Of a stretch of 64,000 bases of DNA, positions 52,998-61,580 are shown one piece after another; the first letter of the stretch is position 1, and every line of letters begins with the position of its first letter. The notes under the pieces were generated by a model, which saw only the letters and a program-made list of their open reading frames with translations, made no database searches and was not told where the DNA came from. Source of the stretch: an uncultured Muribaculaceae bacterium (GTDB taxonomy: Bacteria; Bacteroidota; Bacteroidia; Bacteroidales; Muribaculaceae); NCBI GenBank assembly GCA_910587235.1, contig CAJUKD010000002.1, positions 98,743 to 162,742 on the forward strand, read 5' to 3'. A program made the translations under genes and the position numbers.

Positions 52998-53039
52998 AAC
53001 CCGATAACACAGGAGCAATAACAGAGCCAACTGTCAGAA

Positions 53040-53834
53040 ATGGAAGAACAAGTAACTGTCAAAGGACTGCGGCTTAATTACCGCTTTGCCGGAACCCCCG
53101 GCGGCCGTCCTGTAATCATAATGCACGGCTGGGGATGCAGAGCCGAAACAATGGCCTTGTTTGAAGACTGCATAACAAGCACATACCCTGAATGCGCGGT
53201 ATATAATCTCGACCTGCCGGGCTTCGGAATGTCGGAAGAACCGGACAAAGTCTACGGCATCGAGGATTATACCGACACGATAGAGCGCTTTGCCGATTCC
53301 ATCGGTCTGGATGCACCTATTCTTATCGGGCATTCTTTCGGCGGTCGCATAGCCATACTATATTCTTCCCGACGCCCTGTTTCAGGCGTGATTCTGGTCG
53401 ATGCCGCAGGCGTAAAACCACGCCGCAAACTGAAGTATTACATAAAAGTATATTCTTTCAAAGCCGCAAAGAAAATCGCGCCACTGATTTTCGGCAAAGC
53501 GAAAGGCGCTGAAATCATCGAACGTCGCCGCGGAAAATCCGGATCAGCCGACTATGCCGCGGCATCGCCCATGATGCGTGCCATACTCAGCAAGGTCGTC
53601 AACGAGGATCTCCGGCATGCGATGCCTGCAATAAAAGCGCCAACACTCCTTATATGGGGCGAAAACGACACCGCTACCCCGCTTTCCGACGCCCGCATCA
53701 TGGAAAGCCTTATTCCCGATGCAGGGCTGGTAAGCTTTCCGGGCTGCGGCCATTTCTCTTTCCTCGACAATCCGGTTCAGACACGTGCCGTAGTATCCTC
53801 TTTTATCAACAGTCTGAATAAAAAACAGTCATAA
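53040..53834 (+). CDS. Alpha/beta-fold hydrolase
   Basis: A 264-residue soluble hydrolase. The catalytic triad can be placed: Ser in LIGHSFGGRIAILY (nucleophile elbow GHSFGG), Asp in LLIWGENDTATPL, and His in GCGHFSFLDNP. The oxyanion segment IIMHGWGCRAE precedes. It carries no signal peptide, so it is cytoplasmic. It lies 23 nt upstream of the Mur ligase gene and forms a tight run with it and ddl; this suggests a role in cell-wall precursor or D-amino-acid metabolism, but the substrate is unknown. Confidence 0.85.
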   Translation: MEEQVTVKGLRLNYRFAGTPGGRPVIIMHGWGCRAETMALFEDCITSTYPECAVYNLDLPGFGMSEEPDKVYGIEDYTDTIERFADSIGLDAPILIGHSFGGRIAILYSSRRPVSGVILVDAAGVKPRRKLKYYIKVYSFKAAKKIAPLIFGKAKGAEIIERRRGKSGSADYAAASPMMRAILSKVVNEDLRHAMPAIKAPTLLIWGENDTATPLSDARIMESLIPDAGLVSFPGCGHFSFLDNPVQTRAVVSSFINSLNKKQS

Positions 53835-53857
53835 AAAAACAGCGTTCCGACCTAATA

Positions 53858-55474
53858 ATGACAACAATAACAACGATAATAATTTTTGCAAGCGTCGCAC
53901 TGCTCGCCGCCGCCAACACCTATATGGAACTCAGGCGCGACCTGATGATGTACCAGCAGAATTCCTACCGCAACGAACGCTATCGCCGTTGGCTCTCCTC
54001 CTCGGGCGATTCGACCTCGCGCTGGCGGCTGTGCGGACTTACCATATTCCTGATATCCCTCGTGCGATTCAGCCCCCAGACAGGTTCGATGATCCTTGTC
54101 GGGATTTTCTGTGCCGCGCAGGCCGTTTCGCTCATCCGCCGGCGCTATAAGAAACCGCTGGTGATGACAGCCCGCGCCACGCGTCTGCTCTGCACCTCAT
54201 GCGCCATTTCGCTCCTTGCCGTCGCTGCCGCAACGGCCATATTCGCCGACGGCACAGCCGCATCGATTCTTTTCACAGGCACAACGGCCTTGTTGGGATG
54301 CTACTGTGCATCCCATCTGTTGATGATGCTCTCCGGCATACTCCTGACTCCTGTCGAGAAAGCTATCAACAGACGCTACTGGCGGGATGCCGCCGCACGG
54401 CTTGAAGACATGCCCGACCTAACTGTTATCGGCATAACCGGCAGCTACGGAAAAACGACGACAAAGCATTATCTACACCGCATACTCAGCGAACAGTTCG
54501 ATACACTGATGACCCCCGGCAGCTACAACACCACCCTCGGTGTCGTGCGCACCGTCCGCGAAATGCTCAAACCTTACCATCAGGTATTCATCGTGGAGAT
54601 GGGCGCCAAGCAACTCGGCGACATCAAGGAAATCTGCGACCTCGTACACCCGCACTACGCCATAATAACGGCTGTCGGGCCTCAGCATCTCGAATCATTC
54701 AAGACGATAGAGAACGTGCAGTCGACCAAATTCGAGCTTGCCGACGCGCTTCCGGCCGACGGGCTTGTGGCTCTCAACGACGATTTTGAAAAAATCGCCG
54801 ACCGTCCCGTGGACAACACCCGCAGTCTGCGCTATGCCGTAAAGAATGCCGACGGCGCCGATATAGCCTACAGCGCCCGCGACATCGAATACACTCCCAC
54901 AGGCACTTCGTTCGATGTGCTATGCCACGCCGACGGCAGCCGCCTGCACCTGACCACCCGTCTGGTCGGTGAATGCAATATCTCAAACATTCTCGGAGCA
55001 GTGGTGATAGCACGCACCCTTGGCGTGCCCGACGAAAAAATACGCCGCGCCGTAGAGAAAATCGAGCAGGTCGAACACCGCCTGAGCATCAAGCGTATTC
55101 CCGGCGGACTGACAATAATCGACGACGCATTCAACAGCAATCCCGTAGGCTCGGCCATGGCTCTCGACGTGCTCGGCGCCATGACGGGAGGCAAGCGCGT
55201 GCTCGTCACTCCGGGAATGATAGAACTCGGCCAACAGCAATATGAACTCAACTGCCGCTTCGGCGAACTTGCCGCCGCAGCCTGCGATCTGGCCGTAGTG
55301 GTCGGCCGCTACAACCGCGAAGCCATAAGCGAAGGCCTGCGAAAAGGCGGAATGCCTGAAAAAGCCATACGCACGGTCGATACATTCGCCGATGCACAGG
55401 CTGTTCTTGCCGCCGAAACACGCGGCGGCGACATAGTACTCTACGAAAACGATCTTCCGGACACTTTCAAGTAA
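53858..55474 (+). CDS. Membrane-anchored Mur ligase (MurF-like)
   Basis: A 538-residue protein. The first 165 residues contain about four hydrophobic helices (MTTITTIIIFASVALLAAANTY, LCGLTIFLISLVRF, CAISLLAVAAATAIFADG, SHLLMMLSGILLTPV), an addition not found in classical MurF. The Mur ligase core follows: P-loop GITGSYGKTTTKHYL near 195-202, EMGAKQLGDIKEI, and the C-terminal IDDAFNSNPVGSAMALDVL and VLVTPGMIELG motifs. MurF joins D-Ala-D-Ala to UDP-MurNAc-tripeptide, and the adjacent ddl supports a dipeptide substrate. As a dcw-cluster murF is expected elsewhere, this is probably a second, specialised ligase. Confidence 0.8.
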   Translation: MTTITTIIIFASVALLAAANTYMELRRDLMMYQQNSYRNERYRRWLSSSGDSTSRWRLCGLTIFLISLVRFSPQTGSMILVGIFCAAQAVSLIRRRYKKPLVMTARATRLLCTSCAISLLAVAAATAIFADGTAASILFTGTTALLGCYCASHLLMMLSGILLTPVEKAINRRYWRDAAARLEDMPDLTVIGITGSYGKTTTKHYLHRILSEQFDTLMTPGSYNTTLGVVRTVREMLKPYHQVFIVEMGAKQLGDIKEICDLVHPHYAIITAVGPQHLESFKTIENVQSTKFELADALPADGLVALNDDFEKIADRPVDNTRSLRYAVKNADGADIAYSARDIEYTPTGTSFDVLCHADGSRLHLTTRLVGECNISNILGAVVIARTLGVPDEKIRRAVEKIEQVEHRLSIKRIPGGLTIIDDAFNSNPVGSAMALDVLGAMTGGKRVLVTPGMIELGQQQYELNCRFGELAAAACDLAVVVGRYNREAISEGLRKGGMPEKAIRTVDTFADAQAVLAAETRGGDIVLYENDLPDTFK

Positions 55475-55494
55475 ATTCCATCTCAATAAAAAAT

Positions 55495-56700
55495 ATGCGT
55501 ACAAAAGTAGGCGTGTTCTTCGGCGGTCGCTCCACCGAACATGAAATTTCGGTCATTTCGGCCAATCAGGCCATGGCCGCCATCAACAGCGATAAATATG
55601 AGGTAATCCCCGTATATATAACCAAACAGGGACGCTGGTACACCGGCGATGCCCTCCGCGACGTGGCCAACTACCGCGACATACGCTCCCTGCTTGAGCG
55701 CTGTACACCGGTATATATGAAGCCTGTCTACGGCGATTACAATCTGTACTCCGACAAAGCGGCAGGCTTATTCGGTAAAAAAGGCCCTGTAGCGACTCTT
55801 GACGTAGCTATCCCCGTGCTCCACGGCTCGAACGGCGAGGACGGCATTTTCGAAGGAGTCCTCGAAACAATAGGAATCCCCTATGCAGGATGCAACACTC
55901 TGGCTTCGGCCAACGGCATGGACAAAATCACCATGAAGATGATATTGCGTGCCGAAGGTATTCCTATGGTCGACTACGTATGGTTTACGGACAAAGAATG
56001 GTCGGACCGCAGGGATAATGTCATAAGCCGCATAGAGAACGAACTGGGCTATCCGGTAATTGTCAAACCGGCGAACCTCGGCTCAAGCGTCGGCATAGGC
56101 CGCGCGACCGACCGCGATCAGCTTATCGACCGCATCAACGACGCCGAACGCTACTCGACGCGCATAATTGTCGAACACATGGTCGAACAGTTGCAGGAAA
56201 TCAACTGCGCCGTTCTCGGCGATTGCGACGAATTCGAAACATCGGTGCTCGAAGAGCCTATAAAAAGTGGGGAAATCCTGTCGTACACAGATAAATATAT
56301 GGGCGGCAGCAAAGGCACCAAAGGTATGCAGGCTTCACAAAAACGAATTCCCGCCGACCTTCCGGCCGACGTGACGGAGCGCATCCGTTTCCTTGCCGGA
56401 GAAACATTCCGCGTATTGTCGTGCCACGGTGTCAGCCGCGTCGACATGATTGTCGACCGCACCGACGGCAAGATTTACGTCAACGAAATCAACACAATCC
56501 CCGGATCCCTGTCCTTCTATCTATGGGAAGCATGCGGTCTTCGTTTCGATACCCTTATGGAACGCCTGGTGCGTCTGGCACTGAAACGCAAACGCGAATC
56601 GGACAGCAAGACCGTAAGCTACGACCAGAATATCTTCGCCATGGGCGGAGGTACGAAAGGTGGTATCAAAGGAGCGAAAGGCGGAGTCAAATCGCACTAA
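55495..56700 (+). CDS. ddl: D-alanine--D-alanine ligase
   Basis: A 401-residue ATP-grasp ligase, 20 nt after the Mur ligase. N-terminal GVFFGGRSTEHEISVISANQ, VIVKPANLGSSVGIGRA for ATP binding, and NEINTIPGSLSFYLWEACGL at the metal/product site are present. The omega-loop reads YTDKYMGGSKG, with the Lys-Tyr pair seen in D-Ala-D-Ala rather than D-Ala-D-Lac ligases. The NTIPGSLSFYLWE version resembles clostridial Ddl proteins. A Gly/Lys-rich tail (GGGTKGGIKGAKGGVKSH) extends the C-terminus. Its stop codon overlaps that of the convergent channel gene. Confidence 0.9.
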   Translation: MRTKVGVFFGGRSTEHEISVISANQAMAAINSDKYEVIPVYITKQGRWYTGDALRDVANYRDIRSLLERCTPVYMKPVYGDYNLYSDKAAGLFGKKGPVATLDVAIPVLHGSNGEDGIFEGVLETIGIPYAGCNTLASANGMDKITMKMILRAEGIPMVDYVWFTDKEWSDRRDNVISRIENELGYPVIVKPANLGSSVGIGRATDRDQLIDRINDAERYSTRIIVEHMVEQLQEINCAVLGDCDEFETSVLEEPIKSGEILSYTDKYMGGSKGTKGMQASQKRIPADLPADVTERIRFLAGETFRVLSCHGVSRVDMIVDRTDGKIYVNEINTIPGSLSFYLWEACGLRFDTLMERLVRLALKRKRESDSKTVSYDQNIFAMGGGTKGGIKGAKGGVKSH

Positions 56701-57407
56701 GCATCCGCACTCGACGACGGCGGTGCGCCGCCTACAAAGTCCATCACATAGACCGTAAACACAGGAAACAGGATAAGCCCCATGGCCGACAACAAGGCCG
56801 CGAGGGCTTTTCCTATTTCTGTCATCTCCTCTATCTGGCAGCCAGTGGTCGTCATGTTCATCACAGCCCAGTAAATGGCCGAACGGAAAGAATGGACAAG
56901 CGTATTGACAGCATGTTCCTCGACAAAAAACATCACACTCGAAAAATAGACAACCATCAGCAGCAACGCCAGATAAGCCGTAAGCATCGAGCGCGCACGT
57001 GCCCGACTGAACGATCCTGTCATGAACGCAAGCACGAATGCGGCGCGGACAAGAGGTACTACCCGCAGTACGAACATCCATTCGCCGGACAATTTCAGGC
57101 CAACAGCATTTATGATGTTTAGATAAGGGATACAGATTACGAAGAAAAACAGATTCGCCAGAAGATAGTGCCATTTCCGACGGGTGAAAAAGAAATCAAG
57201 AATTATGTCGGCCATGAACAGAAGACATATCCAGAACTGGACATGAAGATAACGGTCGTCGGCAAGGAAAGAAACGTTGCGCAGACAATCCACCGTAATC
57301 ATGAAAACCAGCACGCAGGACCCCGCAAGAACTGCAAGGTGCATGGCGGTGCGGAACACACGTGCCGCCGCATATAATGCTGAATGTCGGGAAACTGAGG
57401 GCTGCAT
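56697..57407 (-). CDS. Potassium-channel-like ion channel with non-canonical filter
   Basis: A 236-residue membrane protein with six hydrophobic segments, like a voltage-gated-type K+ channel subunit: AVLAGSCVLVFMITVDCL, QFWICLLFMADIILDFFF, LLANLFFFVICIPYL, a fourth segment with several Arg (VLRVVPLVRAAFVL...SRARARS), then YLALLLMVVYFSSVMFFV and the pore. At the pore, SAIYWAVMNMTTTGCQIEEMTEIGKAL replaces TVGYGD by T-T-G-C-Q. The C-terminal helix LLSAMGLILFPVFTVYVMDFV follows. I use Met 57407 (MQPSVSRHS); the frame upstream lies in an intergenic repeat. It overlaps the ddl stop by 4 nt. Confidence 0.75.
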   Translation of the reverse strand: MQPSVSRHSALYAAARVFRTAMHLAVLAGSCVLVFMITVDCLRNVSFLADDRYLHVQFWICLLFMADIILDFFFTRRKWHYLLANLFFFVICIPYLNIINAVGLKLSGEWMFVLRVVPLVRAAFVLAFMTGSFSRARARSMLTAYLALLLMVVYFSSVMFFVEEHAVNTLVHSFRSAIYWAVMNMTTTGCQIEEMTEIGKALAALLSAMGLILFPVFTVYVMDFVGGAPPSSSADA

Positions 57408-57456
57408 GGCGATGAATCTGTTTCCTTTTACAACAAACGGCTGCAAAAAAGGGTTC

Positions 57457-57473
57457 CCGCTGCAATCCACAGG
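57457..57473. repeat. Short dispersed repeat, copy 2
   Basis: CCGCTGCAATCCACAGG, followed directly by CCTGAAAA; see copy 1 at 22617-22633. It lies 50 nt upstream of the channel gene start and is not inside a gene I recognise. Confidence 0.4.
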
Positions 57474-57540
57474 CCTGAAAATTATGCAATTTTAGCCATG
57501 TCCGAAGGGAATTCATCGCCGGCAGGCGTTATTCTGTTAG

Positions 57541-57618
57541 ATGAAAGAGAATCTGTCTGATTTCATCAATCCGACCCGTCGAGTAGTGATACTGGGTTGG
57601 CCGGCTCTCATAAATTAA
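57541..57618 (+). CDS. Possible 25-residue small protein
   Basis: An ATG-to-TAA frame of 25 codons beginning MKENLSDFINPTRRVVILG and ending in WPALIN, followed 16 nt later by a terminator-like hairpin. It stands alone on the plus strand between two minus-strand genes. I found no clear promoter and cannot name a family. The hydrophobic run RRVVILGWPAL could be a peptide that touches the membrane. It might equally be part of a non-coding RNA or chance. Confidence 0.25.
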   Translation: MKENLSDFINPTRRVVILGWPALIN

Positions 57619-57634
57619 ATAGTTGAAACGTTCG

Positions 57635-57665
57635 GAGGAGCGGCCCTTCCGGGTCGCTCCTCTTT
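57635..57665. terminator. Hairpin downstream of the GH97 gene
   Basis: A 12-bp stem with one G-T pair (GAGGAGCGGCCC at 57635-57646 and GGGTCGCTCCTC at 57651-57662), loop TTCC. TTTG follows on the plus side, and no U-run follows on the minus side. It could end the GH97 transcript or a small plus-strand transcript. Confidence 0.5.
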
Positions 57666-57684
57666 GTACGATAATCAGAACGGT

Positions 57685-59688
57685 TCATCGTTTGCTTATA
57701 AGCACCGCCGCGCCTCCGCCGGGAGCCATGCGCAACGGCAGGATCTTGTGTCTGTCGACAGGAACGTCGTAAATTTCCATAGCCATAGGATTCGTCCTGT
57801 AATCGGCGTCACCGGCATCGGCGAAAACACGGGCCACGTAGTCGGCTCCGTCGTCAAGGAAATCGAGCTTCAGGCAATGCTCGTGAGCGTTACATCCCGT
57901 TATGGCGCCTATGAACCAGCGATCGCCTCCGCGCTCTTTCCGCGCTATGGTCACATACTCGCCTATCTTTGCCTCGGGAACAAGAGTGCGCTCCCAGTCG
58001 ACCGGACATTGCGTCAGGAACTCGAACGCAGGCTGATTCTCATAATTCTCGATCATGTCGGCCGACATCTGCAAAGGACTGTAGAGCACAACAGACAGGG
58101 CAAGTTCCTTTGCCAGTGTGTTCTGTGGCCGTGTCCCCGGAACAGCCTTGTTCTCGAAATTGAAGATTCCGGGCGTATAGTCCATCGGACCGGCAAGACC
58201 TCTTGTAAAAGGCAGAGTGACGGTATGTTCAGGCGGATTTCCTCCGTCCGGACTCCATCCGTTGTATTCCTGACCGCGCACGCCTTCCTGAGTCATTAGA
58301 TTTGGATAGGTGCGCTGCAGGCCAGTAGGCATCACAGGTTCGTGGTTATCGATCATTATGCCGTAGCGGGCTGCTGTTTCTATCACTTTGCGGTAATGCC
58401 GCACGCCATACTGCGAACCGTGAAGTTCGCGGCCGTCGAGCAATTTGTTGACATATCCTGTCTTTACAGAATTCACACCAAGACGCCTGTAGAGAGCGAA
58501 TGCCGAATCCAGCTGATTTTCATAATTAGTAGCGGCACCTCCGGTTTCATGATGTCCGATAAGCCGAACACCTTTCCCGGCCGCATAACGGCACACTTCC
58601 TCTATGTCGAAATCCGGATACGCTTCGGTGAACGAGAACAGATGCCCGTTGGCACTCCAGTCGCCGTCCCATCCGCGGTTCCAGCCTTCGACAAGCACCC
58701 CGGAATAGCCGTTGGCGGCAGCAAAATCAATGTAACGCTTGGTGTTTTCGGTAGTGGCTCCATGGTCAGGTCCTGCCTCCCAGGTATAATTGCGGCGGTG
58801 CATACCCCACCATATTCCTATATAACGTCCCGGTTCAATCCACGACACATCGTCGAGAGCACATTCGTCGTTAAGATTCAGCATCATGCGGGAAGTGATA
58901 AGATCGGCCGCTGCCGATGCCACTATGACAGTCCTCCACGGTGATTTCATCGGAGCCGCGGTGAAAACTTTCTCACCGCTTGACCATGGTGTAAGATAGG
59001 TTTTCAGACATGTCCCGCCGCATGGATGAAGATTCATCGAGGCATAATCGGTCAGAGCCGCTTCATGGATCGACAGATATAGGCTGTCGGTCATTTTCAT
59101 TGTCACCGGAGTACACACTGTGTCCAGACGACTGGCGATAGAGGGCTCATAAATATGTTCGTAATACTCGTGATCCCATGGAATAGACCATGCCACAGCA
59201 TCCTCGGCAAGAGCGAATTCGGTGCGCTCGTCCATAATTGTTATTGAATCGATCGCAGCCTGCGAGGGAATTTCATAGCGGAAACCGACTCCATCGTCGA
59301 ACACACGGAAAACTATGGCGTACTCCACCCCAATCGAATCATTCTCGCAAAGCTCGACTCGCATTTCGTTATAATTGTTCCTGATCGTGCTTTCCTCGCC
59401 CCAGACCGTCGTCCACTGTTCGTCGACACTGCTGCGGCTCACATTTTTCACGGCCGCATTATATCCCAGACGGCATTCGCGCGCATCGATCGCAAGCCGA
59501 GATGAGTCGAGCACAGTCGCTCCACGGGAAGCTACTGTGTAATAGATTTCCCCTTCCGGCGAAACATGGAAACCGACGTTTATATTGCCGTCGGGCGAAC
59601 TGACGGTCATGGCATCGCTCTTCAGGCATGAATGGATTATCCCACCTGCCAGAGCTACCGCCGCCGCGATAATTAATAGACGCTTCAT
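57685..59688 (-). CDS. GH97 alpha-glucoside hydrolase (SusB-like) lipoprotein
   Basis: A 667-residue periplasmic or surface lipoprotein (MKRLLIIAAAVALAGGIIHSC, lipidated Cys 21). The N-terminal GH97 beta-sandwich begins SPDGNINVGFHVSPEGEIYYTV; the catalytic barrel includes GIWWGMHRRNYTWEAGPDHGATT, RLIGHHETGGAATNYE and MIDNHEPVMPTGLQRTYPNLMTQEGVRGQEYN. The Glu residues in HHET and NHEP correspond to the catalytic acids of the inverting SusB-type subfamily, rather than the Asp nucleophile of retaining members. It should cleave alpha-glucosidic linkages. It is divergent from nothing: the SusR-like regulator lies upstream on the same strand, and a full promoter is present at 59736-59766. Confidence 0.9.
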   Translation of the reverse strand: MKRLLIIAAAVALAGGIIHSCLKSDAMTVSSPDGNINVGFHVSPEGEIYYTVASRGATVLDSSRLAIDARECRLGYNAAVKNVSRSSVDEQWTTVWGEESTIRNNYNEMRVELCENDSIGVEYAIVFRVFDDGVGFRYEIPSQAAIDSITIMDERTEFALAEDAVAWSIPWDHEYYEHIYEPSIASRLDTVCTPVTMKMTDSLYLSIHEAALTDYASMNLHPCGGTCLKTYLTPWSSGEKVFTAAPMKSPWRTVIVASAAADLITSRMMLNLNDECALDDVSWIEPGRYIGIWWGMHRRNYTWEAGPDHGATTENTKRYIDFAAANGYSGVLVEGWNRGWDGDWSANGHLFSFTEAYPDFDIEEVCRYAAGKGVRLIGHHETGGAATNYENQLDSAFALYRRLGVNSVKTGYVNKLLDGRELHGSQYGVRHYRKVIETAARYGIMIDNHEPVMPTGLQRTYPNLMTQEGVRGQEYNGWSPDGGNPPEHTVTLPFTRGLAGPMDYTPGIFNFENKAVPGTRPQNTLAKELALSVVLYSPLQMSADMIENYENQPAFEFLTQCPVDWERTLVPEAKIGEYVTIARKERGGDRWFIGAITGCNAHEHCLKLDFLDDGADYVARVFADAGDADYRTNPMAMEIYDVPVDRHKILPLRMAPGGGAAVLISKR

Positions 59689-59735
59689 ATTTTTTCTATC
59701 GGTTGACTTTTTTTAAGGTTAAGAATCTGTCAATG

Positions 59736-59766
59736 CAAAGTTATCAAAGCAACAGACAGATACAAT
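59736..59766 (-). promoter_or_regulatory. Promoter of the GH97 gene
   Basis: On the minus strand ATTG (59766-59763), 19 nt, then TAACTTTG (59743-59736). It gives a leader of about 43 nt and shows that GH97 can be transcribed independently of the regulator gene upstream. Confidence 0.65.
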
Positions 59767-59873
59767 CATCTATACCGCCAATATAGTGCCTGAATGCAAT
59801 TACAAAAGGCAATGCACTACCATGCAGCATCTTGTGCAAAAGGCAATATAATGAAAATACTGATTTTATACTG

Positions 59874-61532
59874 CTATTTCACCGAACGTATCTGCATTAT
59901 ACGCTCCTCGAACTCGGCATTCGGAACCGTCGAACGGTTTTTGGCCTTTGTCTTGTAGGTGTTGATTGTATTAACGGAGTAATTAAGCAGGCGCGCTATA
60001 TTCGACGCATCCGTCACCCCAAGCCGTATCAGAGCGAAAATACGCATCTCGGGAGTAAGGATACCGTCGGCAGCTTCTTCTATGCCACGGTCGTCGGCAG
60101 GGAAAAGCTCGCCGTACTGTTCGATGAAAGTGGGGAACAGACGCAGGAATATGGAATCGAAATCCTTCAGGAATTTTTCTTTTTCCTTTTTTACGTCGGA
60201 AAGGCGCAGCATGTTTTTCAGGTCATCGGCCTGCCCTACAGTCACTTTTCGATTTACCAGCTTGTATATCTCTTCGATTCGTTCTATATATTCGGCATTC
60301 AGATAAAAGCCGTAGCCTATATACTCGTCCTTTATCCTGACGCTTTCTCGCAGGCGCGCATTGACATCGGAAAGCGTCCTGTTGAGTTCGGAAAGACGCC
60401 GGTTTGCATCCGTAATCTGTTCGTTCTTCTCCTCTATTATACGCTTGGATGCTTTAAGCCCGGCATTCTGGCGGCGTATGTACACGAAAGCCCATACCAC
60501 AGCCACGACGAAGATTATGACTATCAGCAGTATAACCCACAATAGCTTGCGTTCGTGGTTCACAGTGCTGAAACGCGATGCTTCGATAAGGCTCAGTGCG
60601 CGCCCGATCTCGGCCTTGCGCTGAGGTGCATTGTAGTTTTCGGCATCCTCGAGAGCCACGTGTATGTAACGAGCCGCGCGCTCTATGTCGCCCATCTCGT
60701 AAAGCCGATAGGCCAGGAAATGTTTCGAGGTGGTTTCCCTTGTAGCTTGGCAGATGTCGAGAATGGCAGATTCCACTTTCAACTCGAGTCCGCGGCTTTC
60801 CTGCCCGTCCTGTATGTAGAGATCGCCGAGCATCGAATATAACATCGCACGTAATGCCGGCGCTATATCGTCGCGCCTGAGCATACGGTCATACGTATCG
60901 ATGCGCTCTGCCCGCTTTACCCACGGACCGTAGCGGAAATTCGATGCGAATTCGGCAGCGTATGATTCGGGGCGCGCATAGCGCATGACCGTGTCGCTGT
61001 AGGCATGGGACAGACGAGCGTATTTGTCTTCATATTTATCGCTGGTAAAGTTGCTCAGATCGGAATAGAGCCTAACGACCTGCACGAAAAACTCCGCCTT
61101 AAGCGAATCGCTTACGCCTGTCAGGTCGGCACGCCCCATAACTTCCACAGCACTGGTAAAATCGCCTCGCGACATGTACGTGAACAAGTCGTCATAGTCG
61201 GCGATCACGGCCAGCTGCCTGTCGCCTATGCGAGCAGCCAGATCTTTCTCGCGGTCGGCATAGACACGCGCCGAATCGTTCTGAAAACTGCGGTAAGCAT
61301 TATAAAGTTTATGGATTACGTCAAAGCGCGCACGAAGGTCGGTTGCCGGAACAGCCTCAGCCTGTTTACGCAGGCTGTCGATGGCATGTTCGTGTCGCAT
61401 GTAGTAGGTGTCGCGACGCTCCATTACATAATCAAGCCGCTCAAGTTTAAGCCGCAGGCTGTCGGAAAGGACCGAGGCTCCCGCAGTGCATGTGCAGAAA
61501 AAGACAAATAATATCAGGAACTTGAATTTCAT
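59874..61532 (-). CDS. SusR/DUF6377-type membrane transcriptional regulator
   Basis: A 552-residue protein with an N-terminal signal or helix (MKFKFLILFVFFCTCTAGA), a helical TPR-like periplasmic region (about 20-320), one transmembrane helix (LLWVILLIVIIFVVAVVWAFVYI, near 330-352), a coiled coil (IIEEKNEQITDANRRLSELNRTLSDVNARL) and a C-terminal helix-turn-helix-like domain (LIRLGVTDASNIARLLNYSVNTINTYKTKAKNR). This layout is that of DUF6377 proteins and, as I recall, of SusR, the maltose-responsive activator of starch utilisation. Its position between GH97 and GH87 genes supports control of alpha-glucan use. It probably senses an oligosaccharide in the periplasm. Confidence 0.8.
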   Translation of the reverse strand: MKFKFLILFVFFCTCTAGASVLSDSLRLKLERLDYVMERRDTYYMRHEHAIDSLRKQAEAVPATDLRARFDVIHKLYNAYRSFQNDSARVYADREKDLAARIGDRQLAVIADYDDLFTYMSRGDFTSAVEVMGRADLTGVSDSLKAEFFVQVVRLYSDLSNFTSDKYEDKYARLSHAYSDTVMRYARPESYAAEFASNFRYGPWVKRAERIDTYDRMLRRDDIAPALRAMLYSMLGDLYIQDGQESRGLELKVESAILDICQATRETTSKHFLAYRLYEMGDIERAARYIHVALEDAENYNAPQRKAEIGRALSLIEASRFSTVNHERKLLWVILLIVIIFVVAVVWAFVYIRRQNAGLKASKRIIEEKNEQITDANRRLSELNRTLSDVNARLRESVRIKDEYIGYGFYLNAEYIERIEEIYKLVNRKVTVGQADDLKNMLRLSDVKKEKEKFLKDFDSIFLRLFPTFIEQYGELFPADDRGIEEAADGILTPEMRIFALIRLGVTDASNIARLLNYSVNTINTYKTKAKNRSTVPNAEFEERIMQIRSVK

Positions 61533-61580
61533 GGCTTATACGTGGGGACTGATGATGTTCGCGAATTTAGCGATTTTTTT

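Noticed and set aside
57408..57684. Searched for a tRNA or other known structured RNA in this gap
   Set aside because: No cloverleaf or CCA end; only one hairpin with a weak T tract.
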